Source of the DNA: Crocinitomicaceae bacterium
Lineage (GTDB): Bacteria > Bacteroidota > Bacteroidia > Flavobacteriales_D > Crocinitomicaceae
NCBI GenBank assembly: GCA_029254025.1
Contig: JAQWYK010000024.1
Location: forward strand, 115,846 to 179,845
Reading direction: 5' to 3'
Length of the DNA: 64,000 nucleotides
Shown: positions 36,145 through 45,685 of the stretch, piece after piece
Layout: each line of letters starts with the position of its first letter
Numbering within the stretch: the stretch's first letter is position 1
Program-made: the position numbers and the translations under genes
Notes under the pieces: model-generated
What the model was told of the DNA's origin: nothing
The model's input: only the letters and a program-made list of their open reading frames with translations
Databases searched by the model: none

Positions 36145-39100
36145 TTTTACTGTATGTAACTGCATTTCGTGTTTGAATTCTTAAATACACTTCTCCCCTT
36201 CCTTCTAAAACTACTATCCTACGAGTTGTTATCTTTTGTGGATAGCCATCCTTATCCTTTGCTAAGTAGGTTTGTTGCGTCACTCCCTCAGGAAACTCAT
36301 CACCTAACGTATTTGCAATAATCTCGTTAAACTGAATTTTATTCGACGCCATGTCATCCAATAATTTTTTCGTCTCATACTTGCGCTCATTAAACTCTTC
36401 TTTACGCGCCTGTTCTCCAAGGTTTAATGAATTCTCGATATCTTTTACTACCTCACTATTTTCACCCGGTTTTTTGGCCTGTTCAGCATGGACTTTATTG
36501 ACACTCATTTTTGTGTTATCAATTGCATCTACGTTTGACTCTCGTGACGCATTTTCCAATACATCCTTGGCATCATAGGTTCTGACTATCATTTTTTCTT
36601 GAGCCACAATTTCTTCCCGAATAGCTAGTAAATCTTCATCCATCGCGATGACTTTAGCATCATTCATATCCTTAATAGTGATAACCTCTTGAGTGTTATT
36701 TTGAATTTCTGAATACTTTTTATTATTCGCCTCAATAGTTCGCTCCGCATCTCCCGCTTGGATTACTTTTAGCTCCTCCACCGTCTCTCGGCGCGCGTTA
36801 TCATTGTTAGCGTAAGACTCTTTGTACGTATTATTTGCTGCGAGCAAAAGCGCATCCATTTCTAATGCTTCATTCTGCACCTCTTTTACTTCAAAATAGT
36901 TTTTCTCACTTTGCAATCCAACAAGCAAAGCTATGTCATCTTCCAATTGAAGTTGGATAATTGCTTTCTCTGCAGAGGACTTGTAACGTTGGATTTCTGC
37001 TATCGTTGCATCTGATTTTAATCCTTGAAGCTTTTGGTAGTTCTCTGCAATTTCACGTTCAGATTTACTATCCATTTTTATGTCAAGGTTGCGGACTACG
37101 TCATCATTGATTTCTTTAAACTCAATTGCGCGTTGATAATCAGCTGTCAGATCATCCGACATTTCAACTAGATCTTTGTTCACCCTTCTTCGAATAACTT
37201 CCTCTTCCGCCTCAATGGAGCGATCAAGCTCTGCTTTTTCAAGCACGATTAGGTCAAGCTTATCGGCATTTGCCAAGTGTTCTTCACTATTTTCATTGTG
37301 GATTGTATTAAAATCATCCATGATAAAAATAAGTTCTTCATTCTGACGCAACAAAGAAGAACGTTCGAAGTTATTCTCGCGAATTGCTTTCTTTTTAATA
37401 CTAAATTCCTCGTTGTCTAGGTCAATAGCCAGCTCTTGTTGATTCTGGTTGTTCTCTACATTTATCAGAGCTCTTCTATCTTTGAGGTAAATAATTTCGT
37501 TCTGGTATTCATTTCTTTCCGACCAATCAGCAATAGTCTTTTCATCAAAATTCTTTTCATTGGCAAAAATACGTTTTAATATACGTTGCTTTTTATCTTG
37601 CTCTTGTTGCTTAGCAGTCTTTTCAAATAAGGCGGCACCATCAATAATCGAAAGATCTACTTGCTCTCCAAGATACTCAAGATTAACCTCTTCTTTCACC
37701 GGACCATTTAATATAAGCCTTATCTCATCAAGTTGATTCTTAGGATATGTATCATATGATCGAAGTGTCAAGGCTCTCTCATAAAGCTTTTTTGCCTTTT
37801 CATAGTTCGCAGCAGCAAAGTATTCATCAGCCTTGTCAACAACTTTTCGGTATGCAGCTTCCTCTAAACCTTCCCCCTCTTTTTTAGATAAACGAATTGA
37901 TTCTTCTACGCGCTTTAATGAATAAGGATCTGACGGATAAAGTCTAAGTGCATCTTCATATTTAATTTTTGCGTCAATATACTTTTTGGAATCAAATATC
38001 ATATCGGCTTCAGCCACCAGTTTATCGAATGCTGCTTTTTTTGCATTTTCCTCTTCTGAGCGCTCTGCACGATTGTCCAAGATTTGTTGAGTTTCATCGC
38101 GTCTATCTTGAGCATATTTATCCGATGGCAGAACGGTAAGGGCCCGATTGTACTCCTCTAGTGCACTCTCATAACGTTCCGTACTAAAGTAATCATTTGC
38201 CTTTTTAATAATCGCTTGATATTCCCTATTGAGCGCTTCAGCTTCTTGATTCTTAAGGGCTAATTGGGCTTTGATAATCTGGTCCTTAGCATACTGTTCC
38301 TCCTGTATTGAAAGGGCTTTGTTGTACAAGTCAATACCCTCTTCGTAACGCTTTTCATCATAAGCTAAATCAGCCTTTCGAATGGCGCTTTTGTACTGAT
38401 TCTCCTCCTCTAGTTTTTTGCGTAACAAGTCATTGATTTCAATAATTGCATTTTGCGGCACTGGATCAGAAGGACGCATTTGCTGTGCCTGCTCATACAC
38501 ATTCTTGGAAGCATATAAGTCCCCCGCATTCTTAAGATTCAAGCCTTGAGAAAGCAATTTCTGAAAAACTTCTTCATTCTTGGATAACTCTGACAGAGCT
38601 TTATTGGCTGCGGCTTTCAATTTAATAGCTTCCGGGGCCATTGGTTTATACAACATCGCATCATCAAAGCTATTCACCGCATTCGCGTAATCTTTTGCAT
38701 CTAACGCTTTTTTGCCGCGGTCCATTGCTTCTGCATAGAGTTTTTCTTTCTCGGCAGATTTTTCTAATTCCAAAAGTTGATTACGCAACGCTTTTATTTT
38801 ATTAATTGTTGCAGCATCTCCTTCATTATAATTTAATGCTTCCGTGTAAAAATCCAATGACTTTTGTAACTCCTTATCCTTCTCGGCACTCTTTGCCTTT
38901 TCAACCAATGATTTAAACATGGCCTCATTCTCTTTTGCGGAAGCAATTTTAGACAACTCTTGTTCGATGATAATCAAATTACCATCTACTTTCTCATCTG
39001 TTTGTATCGCATTAGCCGCCGTATACTTTTCTTTGGCCTCCATCCATTTTTTCTGAGCAAAATACGTGTCACCTTCCATTTTCAATTTATTGAATTCAGC

Positions 39101-40696
39101 CATTGCAGCAGCTTTTTCTTGCTGAGCTTTCAATGCTGACTCGGCCTTTCCTTTTTCTGTAATAGCAACATTATTCGTAGCTTCTAATGCAAGTATTGCT
39201 TTGTAATCTTCAATTGCTCCTGCAAAATTCTCACTACCTATTTTTTCTTCCGCCTGAGAAAATAATTCTTCAATTTTCGCTTTTTTCGATGCACTATCTG
39301 CCAATTCGGCCAATTTTTCTTTGGCAAGATTTAATTGTCCTTCGGGATAAACATCTTTCTTGATATCTAACGCGGCAGTGTATGATTCAATAGCTGATTC
39401 ATAATTTGAAGCTTTCATGGCATCATCACCCGCTTTCACAAGTGCCGCATACTCTTCAGCCTTTGCTGACGCTTCCTCTTGCTCCTTGATTTTTTCTTGG
39501 CAGATCTTCACCCGTTCAACCGGATAGGTAGCTGCGGATTCGATCGTAATCGCTTCTTCGTACTTGGCTTTCGCTTCTCGGTATTTTTTGCTTTTATACA
39601 GAGCATCTGCCGCCAAAATAGCTTCATCATACTTTTTCTTTTTTTCAAGAATATCTTCCTGCTCTTTCAACTTAGTTGTAATCTTTTCTAGCTGTAACTT
39701 AGGGTATTCTTGCGAAGGATCCAACTTAGATGCTTTTATATATTTATCCTCGGCTAACTTCAAATTATTCTGCTTGAAGAACATATCTGCAGATTTAATC
39801 AACTCATCATACTCCGCCTTCGAGGCAGCAGCTTTCTTGATCGTTTCTATTTCCGCCAAACGATCTTTGGGATATTGCTCGGCTGGACGCATTGATTGAG
39901 CTTCATGGTATTTTTTAGCAGCCTTATCGTAGTCTTTGCTCGCAAAGAAACTATCACCCGCATCAATTACATTTTGATATGCCTGATTTTCCTGCTGATT
40001 CAGCATTTCTTCTTTGGCCTTTTTCTTCAAGATATTGTCGATTTCAAGAATTCGATTATTAGGATGCACTTCTGCGGATTTGCCAGGAACAGAAAGTGCA
40101 TCAGAATAATTTGTCAATGCATTTTCGTAGTCTTCAGCCATAAATAACTTGTCTGCATCAGCGATCAATTGATTGTACTTCGCTTCATTTTCTTTGCCTT
40201 CATTCTCTGCTTTTTCTAGGAGACCTTCGATTTTTGACTTCATGGCCATCATCTTCCCTTCGTTGTACCACATTCCGAATTTACTCGGATCGTAGCTCCA
40301 CTCCACCACTGGTTCGGAATTCAAAAAACCAAAATCCACCTTGGGACGATTAGTAAATAAATCGATATCGATAGGCGGGAACAACTGTCCTCCGATTGGA
40401 ATATCTTCCTCATTGATACCTCCTGAATTGATCGACATTGTTTTCGTAACGTATCCAGCTTTGGTAAATTGAACCTTGAGGGTTTTATTCAGCGGGATAT
40501 TTACGAGATATTTTCCATTTGATGCAGAAGTCGTTTGAAAGATCTGCTTTCCTCCTTCAAAAACAGTCACTGTTACATCACCTATACGTTTTTTTGAATC
40601 GACATCTGTTAAGCGACCATCAAATACCAACTCCTGCGCCATAAAAGAAGGAATGGCACTGAAAATCAAAAGTATAAATAATATTACCACTTTCAT
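36074..40696 (-). CDS. Giant exported protein with 14 TPR-like repeats and a long coiled-coil tail
   Basis: A 1,540-residue exported protein. A signal peptide (about 1-20, SFMAQ) is followed by a carboxypeptidase-regulatory-like beta domain (about 22-105, FDGRLTDVDSKKRIGDVTV). Fourteen tandem repeats of roughly 55-65 residues then fill about residues 165-1030. Each has the form (Y/F)xxLIxxADxxFxxKxYxxAxxxYxxALxxxP plus a charged third helix. The last 500 residues are acidic, Glu/Lys/Asn-rich and strongly coiled-coil, ending in a short beta segment (KITTRRIVVLEGRGEVYLRIQ, in two parts). No catalytic motif is visible. A scaffold in the periplasm is likely; I do not recognise a named family. Confidence 0.85.
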   Translation of the reverse strand: MKVVILFILLIFSAIPSFMAQELVFDGRLTDVDSKKRIGDVTVTVFEGGKQIFQTTSASNGKYLVNIPLNKTLKVQFTKAGYVTKTMSINSGGINEEDIPIGGQLFPPIDIDLFTNRPKVDFGFLNSEPVVEWSYDPSKFGMWYNEGKMMAMKSKIEGLLEKAENEGKENEAKYNQLIADADKLFMAEDYENALTNYSDALSVPGKSAEVHPNNRILEIDNILKKKAKEEMLNQQENQAYQNVIDAGDSFFASKDYDKAAKKYHEAQSMRPAEQYPKDRLAEIETIKKAAASKAEYDELIKSADMFFKQNNLKLAEDKYIKASKLDPSQEYPKLQLEKITTKLKEQEDILEKKKKYDEAILAADALYKSKKYREAKAKYEEAITIESAATYPVERVKICQEKIKEQEEASAKAEEYAALVKAGDDAMKASNYESAIESYTAALDIKKDVYPEGQLNLAKEKLAELADSASKKAKIEELFSQAEEKIGSENFAGAIEDYKAILALEATNNVAITEKGKAESALKAQQEKAAAMAEFNKLKMEGDTYFAQKKWMEAKEKYTAANAIQTDEKVDGNLIIIEQELSKIASAKENEAMFKSLVEKAKSAEKDKELQKSLDFYTEALNYNEGDAATINKIKALRNQLLELEKSAEKEKLYAEAMDRGKKALDAKDYANAVNSFDDAMLYKPMAPEAIKLKAAANKALSELSKNEEVFQKLLSQGLNLKNAGDLYASKNVYEQAQQMRPSDPVPQNAIIEINDLLRKKLEEENQYKSAIRKADLAYDEKRYEEGIDLYNKALSIQEEQYAKDQIIKAQLALKNQEAEALNREYQAIIKKANDYFSTERYESALEEYNRALTVLPSDKYAQDRRDETQQILDNRAERSEEENAKKAAFDKLVAEADMIFDSKKYIDAKIKYEDALRLYPSDPYSLKRVEESIRLSKKEGEGLEEAAYRKVVDKADEYFAAANYEKAKKLYERALTLRSYDTYPKNQLDEIRLILNGPVKEEVNLEYLGEQVDLSIIDGAALFEKTAKQQEQDKKQRILKRIFANEKNFDEKTIADWSERNEYQNEIIYLKDRRALINVENNQNQQELAIDLDNEEFSIKKKAIRENNFERSSLLRQNEELIFIMDDFNTIHNENSEEHLANADKLDLIVLEKAELDRSIEAEEEVIRRRVNKDLVEMSDDLTADYQRAIEFKEINDDVVRNLDIKMDSKSEREIAENYQKLQGLKSDATIAEIQRYKSSAEKAIIQLQLEDDIALLVGLQSEKNYFEVKEVQNEALEMDALLLAANNTYKESYANNDNARRETVEELKVIQAGDAERTIEANNKKYSEIQNNTQEVITIKDMNDAKVIAMDEDLLAIREEIVAQEKMIVRTYDAKDVLENASRESNVDAIDNTKMSVNKVHAEQAKKPGENSEVVKDIENSLNLGEQARKEEFNERKYETKKLLDDMASNKIQFNEIIANTLGDEFPEGVTQQTYLAKDKDGYPQKITTRRIVVLEGRGEVYLRIQTRNAVTYSKNGQPITEASWIKGTEDANLVRHF

Positions 40697-40809
40697 TCGT
40701 ATGCGTCAAGTAACGTATTTTATTACAACTAGTTACAAATTTCGTTCAAAACTTGTGGTTTAACTAACAAATATCGTTAAAATTACGGGAACATTGAATA
40801 AGAAAAAAC

Positions 40810-41943
40810 ATGCTTTCAATAAATAAGTTAAGTTTCTGGGAAAAGGAATTGTATTTCAAAGATGTAGACTTTATGATCTGTGGAGCTGGAATAGTTGGAT
40901 ATAGCGCTGCTTTAGAAATTCGTGCAAAATTCCCGGATGCTAAAATTGTGATTCTTGAAAGAGGCTACCTGCCTACTGGAGCAAGCACAAAGAACGCGGG
41001 ATTCACTTGTTTTGGTAGCCCTTCAGAAATCCTTGACGACCTCTCCCATTCTACTGAAAGTGAAATTACTACATTAGTTGCTCGAAGATATGAAGGGCTT
41101 CAACGGTTACTCAAACGCTGTGGTGAAAAAGACATCGACTATCTTCCGTTAGGTTCGTTCGAATTATTTACAGAGACCGATCGAAAAGCCTACACGAACT
41201 GCCTAGAAAAAATTGATTTCCTCAATCAATTAGCATGTAAGGCCACTGGGATTGAAGACTGTTATTCCCCCGTTTCCGTGAATCAATTTCCTTTTGCACA
41301 AACGGTTGGAATGCTGAAGAATAAAGGTGAAGGCCAAATCAACACCGGACTCATGATGCACAAACTACATCAACTTGCTGTAGATCAATCTATCCATGTC
41401 CTTTTTGGAATTGAAATAACTGAATGGGAGTCCTATGAAAAACATGTTATTATAAACTCTTCTATTGGAGAAATTTCTTGTGGTAAATTAATTATTGCTA
41501 CGAACGGACTTTCTTCAAAGATCCTTCCAGAGCAAGACATTTCCCCAGCTCGTGCCCAAGTTATTATAACTCGTCCGATTCAAAACCTTCCGTTTCAGGG
41601 AACCTTCCACTACGACGCGGGGTATTATTATTTCAGAAATATCGGAAACCGAGTATTACTGGGAGGAGGACGAAACCTCGACATGGAAGGCGAGAGCACT
41701 GATGAATTTGGAAACACCTCCCCCATTATATCGGCACTTACACAACTACTTTCAACTGTCATTCTTCCGCGAACACCATTTGAAATTGAGCACCAGTGGT
41801 CTGGAATTATGGGGGTGGGAAAAACTAAGCAACCCATCGTAAAAAAAATAAGTCCATTAGTAACGGTAGGTATACGAATGGGCGGAATGGGAGTGGCATT
41901 AGGCAGCCTTATTGGGAAGGAACTCGCTGACCTCCAAGACTAA
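40810..41943 (+). CDS. FAD-dependent oxidoreductase, DAO (glycine/D-amino acid oxidase) family
   Basis: A 377-residue flavoprotein. The dinucleotide-binding start is DFMICGAGIVGYSAALEI, with the strand-ending Glu in IVILERGYLPTGASTKNAGF. The C-terminal half carries the HQWSGIMGVGKTKQPIV block and ends with GGMGVALGSLIG. This fold covers glycine, sarcosine and D-amino acid oxidases and related dehydrogenases; the substrate is not clear. No signal peptide. It is divergent from the giant repeat gene and its stop directly abuts that of the convergent acyltransferase. Confidence 0.82.
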   Translation: MLSINKLSFWEKELYFKDVDFMICGAGIVGYSAALEIRAKFPDAKIVILERGYLPTGASTKNAGFTCFGSPSEILDDLSHSTESEITTLVARRYEGLQRLLKRCGEKDIDYLPLGSFELFTETDRKAYTNCLEKIDFLNQLACKATGIEDCYSPVSVNQFPFAQTVGMLKNKGEGQINTGLMMHKLHQLAVDQSIHVLFGIEITEWESYEKHVIINSSIGEISCGKLIIATNGLSSKILPEQDISPARAQVIITRPIQNLPFQGTFHYDAGYYYFRNIGNRVLLGGGRNLDMEGESTDEFGNTSPIISALTQLLSTVILPRTPFEIEHQWSGIMGVGKTKQPIVKKISPLVTVGIRMGGMGVALGSLIGKELADLQD

Positions 41944-42501
41944 CTATTGATTATCAGGATGACGAATTCCTTTTTCTGGAAAACGGCCTTCAAATTGGGA
42001 AAGCCTAGATTTAATGTAGTTGATATCTTTGTCCACATCTCCCGTAGGTTGGAAAAGTTCTAAAAAGCCGCCTTTCTTATTTTTATAATCGATGTACCCT
42101 AGATAAATAGGTACATTCGCTTTTTGCGCGATATAGTAAAACCCTTTTTTCCATTTTGGATTGTAGCTCCTGGTTCCTTCTGGGGTGAACACCATAAACA
42201 TGGATTCATTTTCATCAAAATATTTTACTGCTTGATCCGTAAAATTGTTCACCCCTTTTCGATCCACAGGAATCCCACCTATCCCTTTCAATATCCAACC
42301 CAGCGGCAGAAAAAACAATTCTTTCTTGATGAGAAAACTTCCCTTGACCCCATATTGTACAAAGGCTAATCGACCAATGATAAAGTCATAATTACTGGTA
42401 TGCGGCCCCATACAAACAACGCATTTCTTTATGCCTTCGGGACTCGTTTTATCAATTTCCCAACCAAATAACTTAAAGATAAATCGACTAAATTTTCTCA
42501 T
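41944..42501 (-). CDS. Lysophospholipid/1-acylglycerol-3-phosphate acyltransferase family protein
   Basis: A 185-residue PlsC-type acyltransferase at the inner membrane. The catalytic HX4D motif is in GPHTSNYDF, and the phosphate-binding motif is FTPEGTRS. It is shorter than PlsC (about 240) and lacks an obvious N-terminal membrane helix, as in many Bacteroidota paralogues that acylate lysolipids or other alcohols. The acceptor is unknown. Its stop touches the stop of the convergent FAD oxidoreductase gene. Confidence 0.88.
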   Translation of the reverse strand: MRKFSRFIFKLFGWEIDKTSPEGIKKCVVCMGPHTSNYDFIIGRLAFVQYGVKGSFLIKKELFFLPLGWILKGIGGIPVDRKGVNNFTDQAVKYFDENESMFMVFTPEGTRSYNPKWKKGFYYIAQKANVPIYLGYIDYKNKKGGFLELFQPTGDVDKDINYIKSRLSQFEGRFPEKGIRHPDNQ

Positions 42502-42505
42502 AAAA

Positions 42506-42513
42506 CAAAAATA
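42506..42513 (-). promoter_or_regulatory. -7 box of the acyltransferase gene
   Basis: On the minus strand this reads TATTTTTG, an exact match, only 4 bases before the ATG at 42501. If used, the transcript would be leaderless or nearly so. Confidence 0.4.
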
Positions 42514-42542
42514 ATGATAAAAAGAACGCTTACATTTATACT

Positions 42543-43892
42543 GTGAAAATAATTAACGCTAAAAAGAGATTTCTTGCCTCATTTGTCATCGTATCTGTAC
42601 TTTGGCTTAACTATTCCTTAGTAAGTTATTTTTTAAGGGATGATAACAACATACTTCACACTTATATTCCTGTTGATGCGAGTATTAGTTTGCGTATCAA
42701 TAACGACATCTTGATGCGTAGAATGTTTTACGATTTGTTTTTTCAATCTAATTTCACAGACGAAGAGCTGGACCGATTAACATTCAAAGGAGAATCGACC
42801 ACATTACCAGCGCTGGGTATTGATATAACTCAAGAGATTGTACTGTTCTATGAAGACTGGAATGACAAGTCCATTGTAGGGTGGTTATTTCACATTTCTG
42901 ACGAAGAGACTTTTAAAAACTATCCTCTTGACGACCCTTCAATTATAACTTCTAGTAATGGCAGTATAGGGTGTGCGCTAATTCTTTCCGATCTCCCGAC
43001 TAAAAATGAGTCTGTAAGGTTTATTAAATATGCCCATGACTTGTTGATTCCTTCAGAAGATCGTTCTGACATAAAGCTCTATTTCGGAAGTCCACCAAAT
43101 AACTCACTCCTTCAATGTTTTTTTGAAGGAGAAGCTAATGGTTACCTACAAAAAACGGGAATAGATATTATGTTTGAAGAGGAAAAACTGGTTATAAGAG
43201 GAAAGGGAACGAAAAACCCTCTTCTAGACTACAGTCTCGATTCTCTACATTACATTTCTGAACCTGTTCGAAAAGAATACCTGGAAATAACTGCCGGAGA
43301 ATTACCAGACACCCTCAGGTCTTATGTCAACTTCCTTTTCGAAAGTGCAGAAGTCCAAATTCCACGGATATCATCACAGCACGTTATGATGTATGGTGTA
43401 GAAATTGACAATATCAAAGGAGCCATGACTATCTTACCAAAATTTGATGCTATCTTTCGCTTCGAAGAATCTTTTTCATTAGAAGACTTTAGAAAAACTG
43501 TAACAAGTGTTAATAGCTCAAACATCCATTCTAAACAGCAATCGTTCTCCATCGGAAATGTAACGTATAGCATGAAACAATTATCGCCTACAGAAATCTA
43601 CGTCGGCATCACCCCGTACCCAAAAATTGACATTAAAGCGAACCCCAATTTCTTTCAACTCAAAGGTAATCTAGCGAGTCTTTTCACCATCGAGGGTACT
43701 GGTTTAATTGCGCAAATCGCCCAATTGATGCCTGAAGTGCAAAACTCTAAACAATTTCTCGGAACTGTTGAGGATTTTGATATACGTGCATTTGTAAATA
43801 AAGAAAATCAAATTAACGTAGATGGTACTATGACCTTCCCCAAAGAAAAGAAGGCTTCTTTAGAATTTTTCAGCTACTTGATTCGTTTTTAA
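42543..43892 (+). CDS. Uncharacterised membrane-anchored protein
   Basis: A 449-residue protein of no family I know. A basic start (MKIINAKKRFLAS) and one hydrophobic helix (about 10-31) would anchor it, with the rest facing the periplasm. The body alternates strands and loops (VDASISLRINND, VLFYEDWNDKSIVGWLFHI, FSIGNVTYSMKQLS, IYVGITPYPKI) and resembles large beta-sandwich proteins. The patatin gene follows after 4 bases, so the two are almost certainly co-expressed. The conserved order suggests a lipid or envelope role; this is inference. Confidence 0.7.
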   Translation: MKIINAKKRFLASFVIVSVLWLNYSLVSYFLRDDNNILHTYIPVDASISLRINNDILMRRMFYDLFFQSNFTDEELDRLTFKGESTTLPALGIDITQEIVLFYEDWNDKSIVGWLFHISDEETFKNYPLDDPSIITSSNGSIGCALILSDLPTKNESVRFIKYAHDLLIPSEDRSDIKLYFGSPPNNSLLQCFFEGEANGYLQKTGIDIMFEEEKLVIRGKGTKNPLLDYSLDSLHYISEPVRKEYLEITAGELPDTLRSYVNFLFESAEVQIPRISSQHVMMYGVEIDNIKGAMTILPKFDAIFRFEESFSLEDFRKTVTSVNSSNIHSKQQSFSIGNVTYSMKQLSPTEIYVGITPYPKIDIKANPNFFQLKGNLASLFTIEGTGLIAQIAQLMPEVQNSKQFLGTVEDFDIRAFVNKENQINVDGTMTFPKEKKASLEFFSYLIRF

Positions 43893-43896
43893 GCTT

Positions 43897-44748
43897 ATGA
43901 CTCGCCCGTTGAAACGCGCATTAATTATACAAGGAGGTGGATTCAAAACTGCTTTTTCGGCTGGAGTCCTTGATGCATTTCTTGCTACTGAACATGATCC
44001 TTTTGATATTTATGCTGGTGTTTCTGGTGGCGCAAATGCCCTCTCCTATTTCTTAGCAGGACAGTACAAGAGTTGCATTGAATCTATCCATGTATTGTTG
44101 GACGATCCGAAATTCATTAATTATAAACAGTTATTGAATTCTCGAATATTAATGAATGTGGATTTCTTTGAAGAAATTGCTGAAGACATCGTCCGTTTAG
44201 AATTGGACACCCTTTTTCATCGTCACGCAACAAAGACAATTGGTATCGTAGCAACAAATAGACGTTCAGGCGACCCTGTTTATCTGACACCGACCAAAGA
44301 AGATTGGTTGTCCTGCTTGATCGCATCTTGCTCAATACCATTTGTCACCAAAGCTAAGCACTCCCTGTATGGACATGAATTAATGGATGGAGCATGGGGC
44401 GACCCGCTGCCCGTTCAATGGACAATTGATCAAGGGGCGACTGAAATTACTATCGTTCGTACTTCCCCAATTGAAACAAGGGAAAAACAAAGTATCCCTG
44501 ATTATTTCGGAGAGGTCTATTACCAGAAACATCCCGGACTAAAAAAAATATTCTCCAATAGTCACAAACGCTTTAATGCAGCCGTAGATTTAATCGGTTC
44601 ACCGCCAGTAGGCGTGATCATCCGTCAAGTTGCACCGCAACATAAATTAAAAGCCGGAGTTTATACCAATTCTAAAAATGCCTTAGATATAGACTACCGA
44701 TATGGACTAGAGGTAGGATTAGATTTTTTAAACAGGTACCGCCATTGA
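43897..44748 (+). CDS. Patatin-like phospholipase
   Basis: A 283-residue lipid acyl hydrolase of the patatin fold. The oxyanion loop is IIQGGGFKTAFSAG, the nucleophile elbow is YAGVSGGANA (GxSxG, Ser about residue 48) and the catalytic Asp is in MDGAWGDPLPV. The Ser-Asp dyad is complete. Such proteins hydrolyse phospholipids or act as lysophospholipases. No signal peptide is seen, so it is likely cytoplasmic or membrane-associated. It lies 4 bases after the unknown anchored protein and 50 bases before the methyltransferase. Confidence 0.9.
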   Translation: MTRPLKRALIIQGGGFKTAFSAGVLDAFLATEHDPFDIYAGVSGGANALSYFLAGQYKSCIESIHVLLDDPKFINYKQLLNSRILMNVDFFEEIAEDIVRLELDTLFHRHATKTIGIVATNRRSGDPVYLTPTKEDWLSCLIASCSIPFVTKAKHSLYGHELMDGAWGDPLPVQWTIDQGATEITIVRTSPIETREKQSIPDYFGEVYYQKHPGLKKIFSNSHKRFNAAVDLIGSPPVGVIIRQVAPQHKLKAGVYTNSKNALDIDYRYGLEVGLDFLNRYRH

Positions 44749-44798
44749 CTCCCGGTATGTTTTGAAAAGTTACTATCTTGCCGGCTCAAATCACTGTT

Positions 44799-45653
44799 AT
44801 GGATCCATACGAAGACAATCCGAAAAGTATTAAATACTATGTGAAGCGCTACCTACTGAAACATCGCACACGCTTCACTGGAAAAGTAGCGGTCGACCTG
44901 CCTGCTGGGAATGGGGTTTCCTCACGTATTCTTCAAGAAATCGGGTGTAAAGTGAAACCTTTCGATCTCTTCCCGGAGTATTTCGATGTAGAAGGATTAA
45001 CCTGTGAACGCGCCAATGTACTGGATAAGATTCCAATGGAAAATGAATCAGCAGACATCGTCCTATGTCAAGAAGGAATAGAACACTTTTCAGATCAATT
45101 CAAGTCTTTGCAAGAGTTTAATCGGATTACCAAGCTTGGAGGAAGATTAATCATTACTACCCCTAACTACTCCAACTTAAAGTCACGCCTCTCTTATTTT
45201 CTCTCCGAATCTGAAAAGATGCATTCAATTATGCCTCCCAATGAAATCGACTCTATTTGGATGAACAACCAAGAGATTTCGAATGAAATTTATTTTGGAC
45301 ACGTGTTTCTAATTGGTGTTCAAAAACTGCGTGTGTTAAGTCGTTTAGCCGGATATAAGATTAGACACATTGAATTTACCCGAATTAAACCGACTTCCTT
45401 TTTACTCCTATTATTTCACTATCCCGTTATCTATTTGTCGAACTACTTCACGTATCGCAAAAATGTAAAGAAGAATAATGGATACGACAAAGCTTATCAA
45501 GCTAGGGTCTACAAGGAAATCTTCCAACTCTCCGTGAACTGGAAAATTCTAGTGGATAGTCATTTATTTATTGAATTCGAGAAAGTAGAACATGCTTCGA
45601 ACGTAATGCAAGGACTGCAAGGCGTACACAAAGATTTTGAAGAAAGAACTTAA
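44799..45653 (+). CDS. Class I SAM-dependent methyltransferase
   Basis: I use the ATG at 44799 (MDPYEDNPKS, 284 residues) because the only upstream alternative is a TTG. The S-adenosylmethionine-binding region is VAVDLPAGNGVSSRIL, followed by the acidic DLFPEYF strand. The post-I block is ADIVLCQEGIEHFSD and the GGRLIITTPN strand ends the core. The C-terminal portion is rich in aromatic and basic residues with a hydrophobic stretch (FLLLLFHYPVIYLS), suggesting membrane contact. Substrate unknown. Confidence 0.82.
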   Translation: MDPYEDNPKSIKYYVKRYLLKHRTRFTGKVAVDLPAGNGVSSRILQEIGCKVKPFDLFPEYFDVEGLTCERANVLDKIPMENESADIVLCQEGIEHFSDQFKSLQEFNRITKLGGRLIITTPNYSNLKSRLSYFLSESEKMHSIMPPNEIDSIWMNNQEISNEIYFGHVFLIGVQKLRVLSRLAGYKIRHIEFTRIKPTSFLLLLFHYPVIYLSNYFTYRKNVKKNNGYDKAYQARVYKEIFQLSVNWKILVDSHLFIEFEKVEHASNVMQGLQGVHKDFEERT

Positions 45654-45685
45654 GATAAATGTTCAATGATTATACTTCTTCTACC

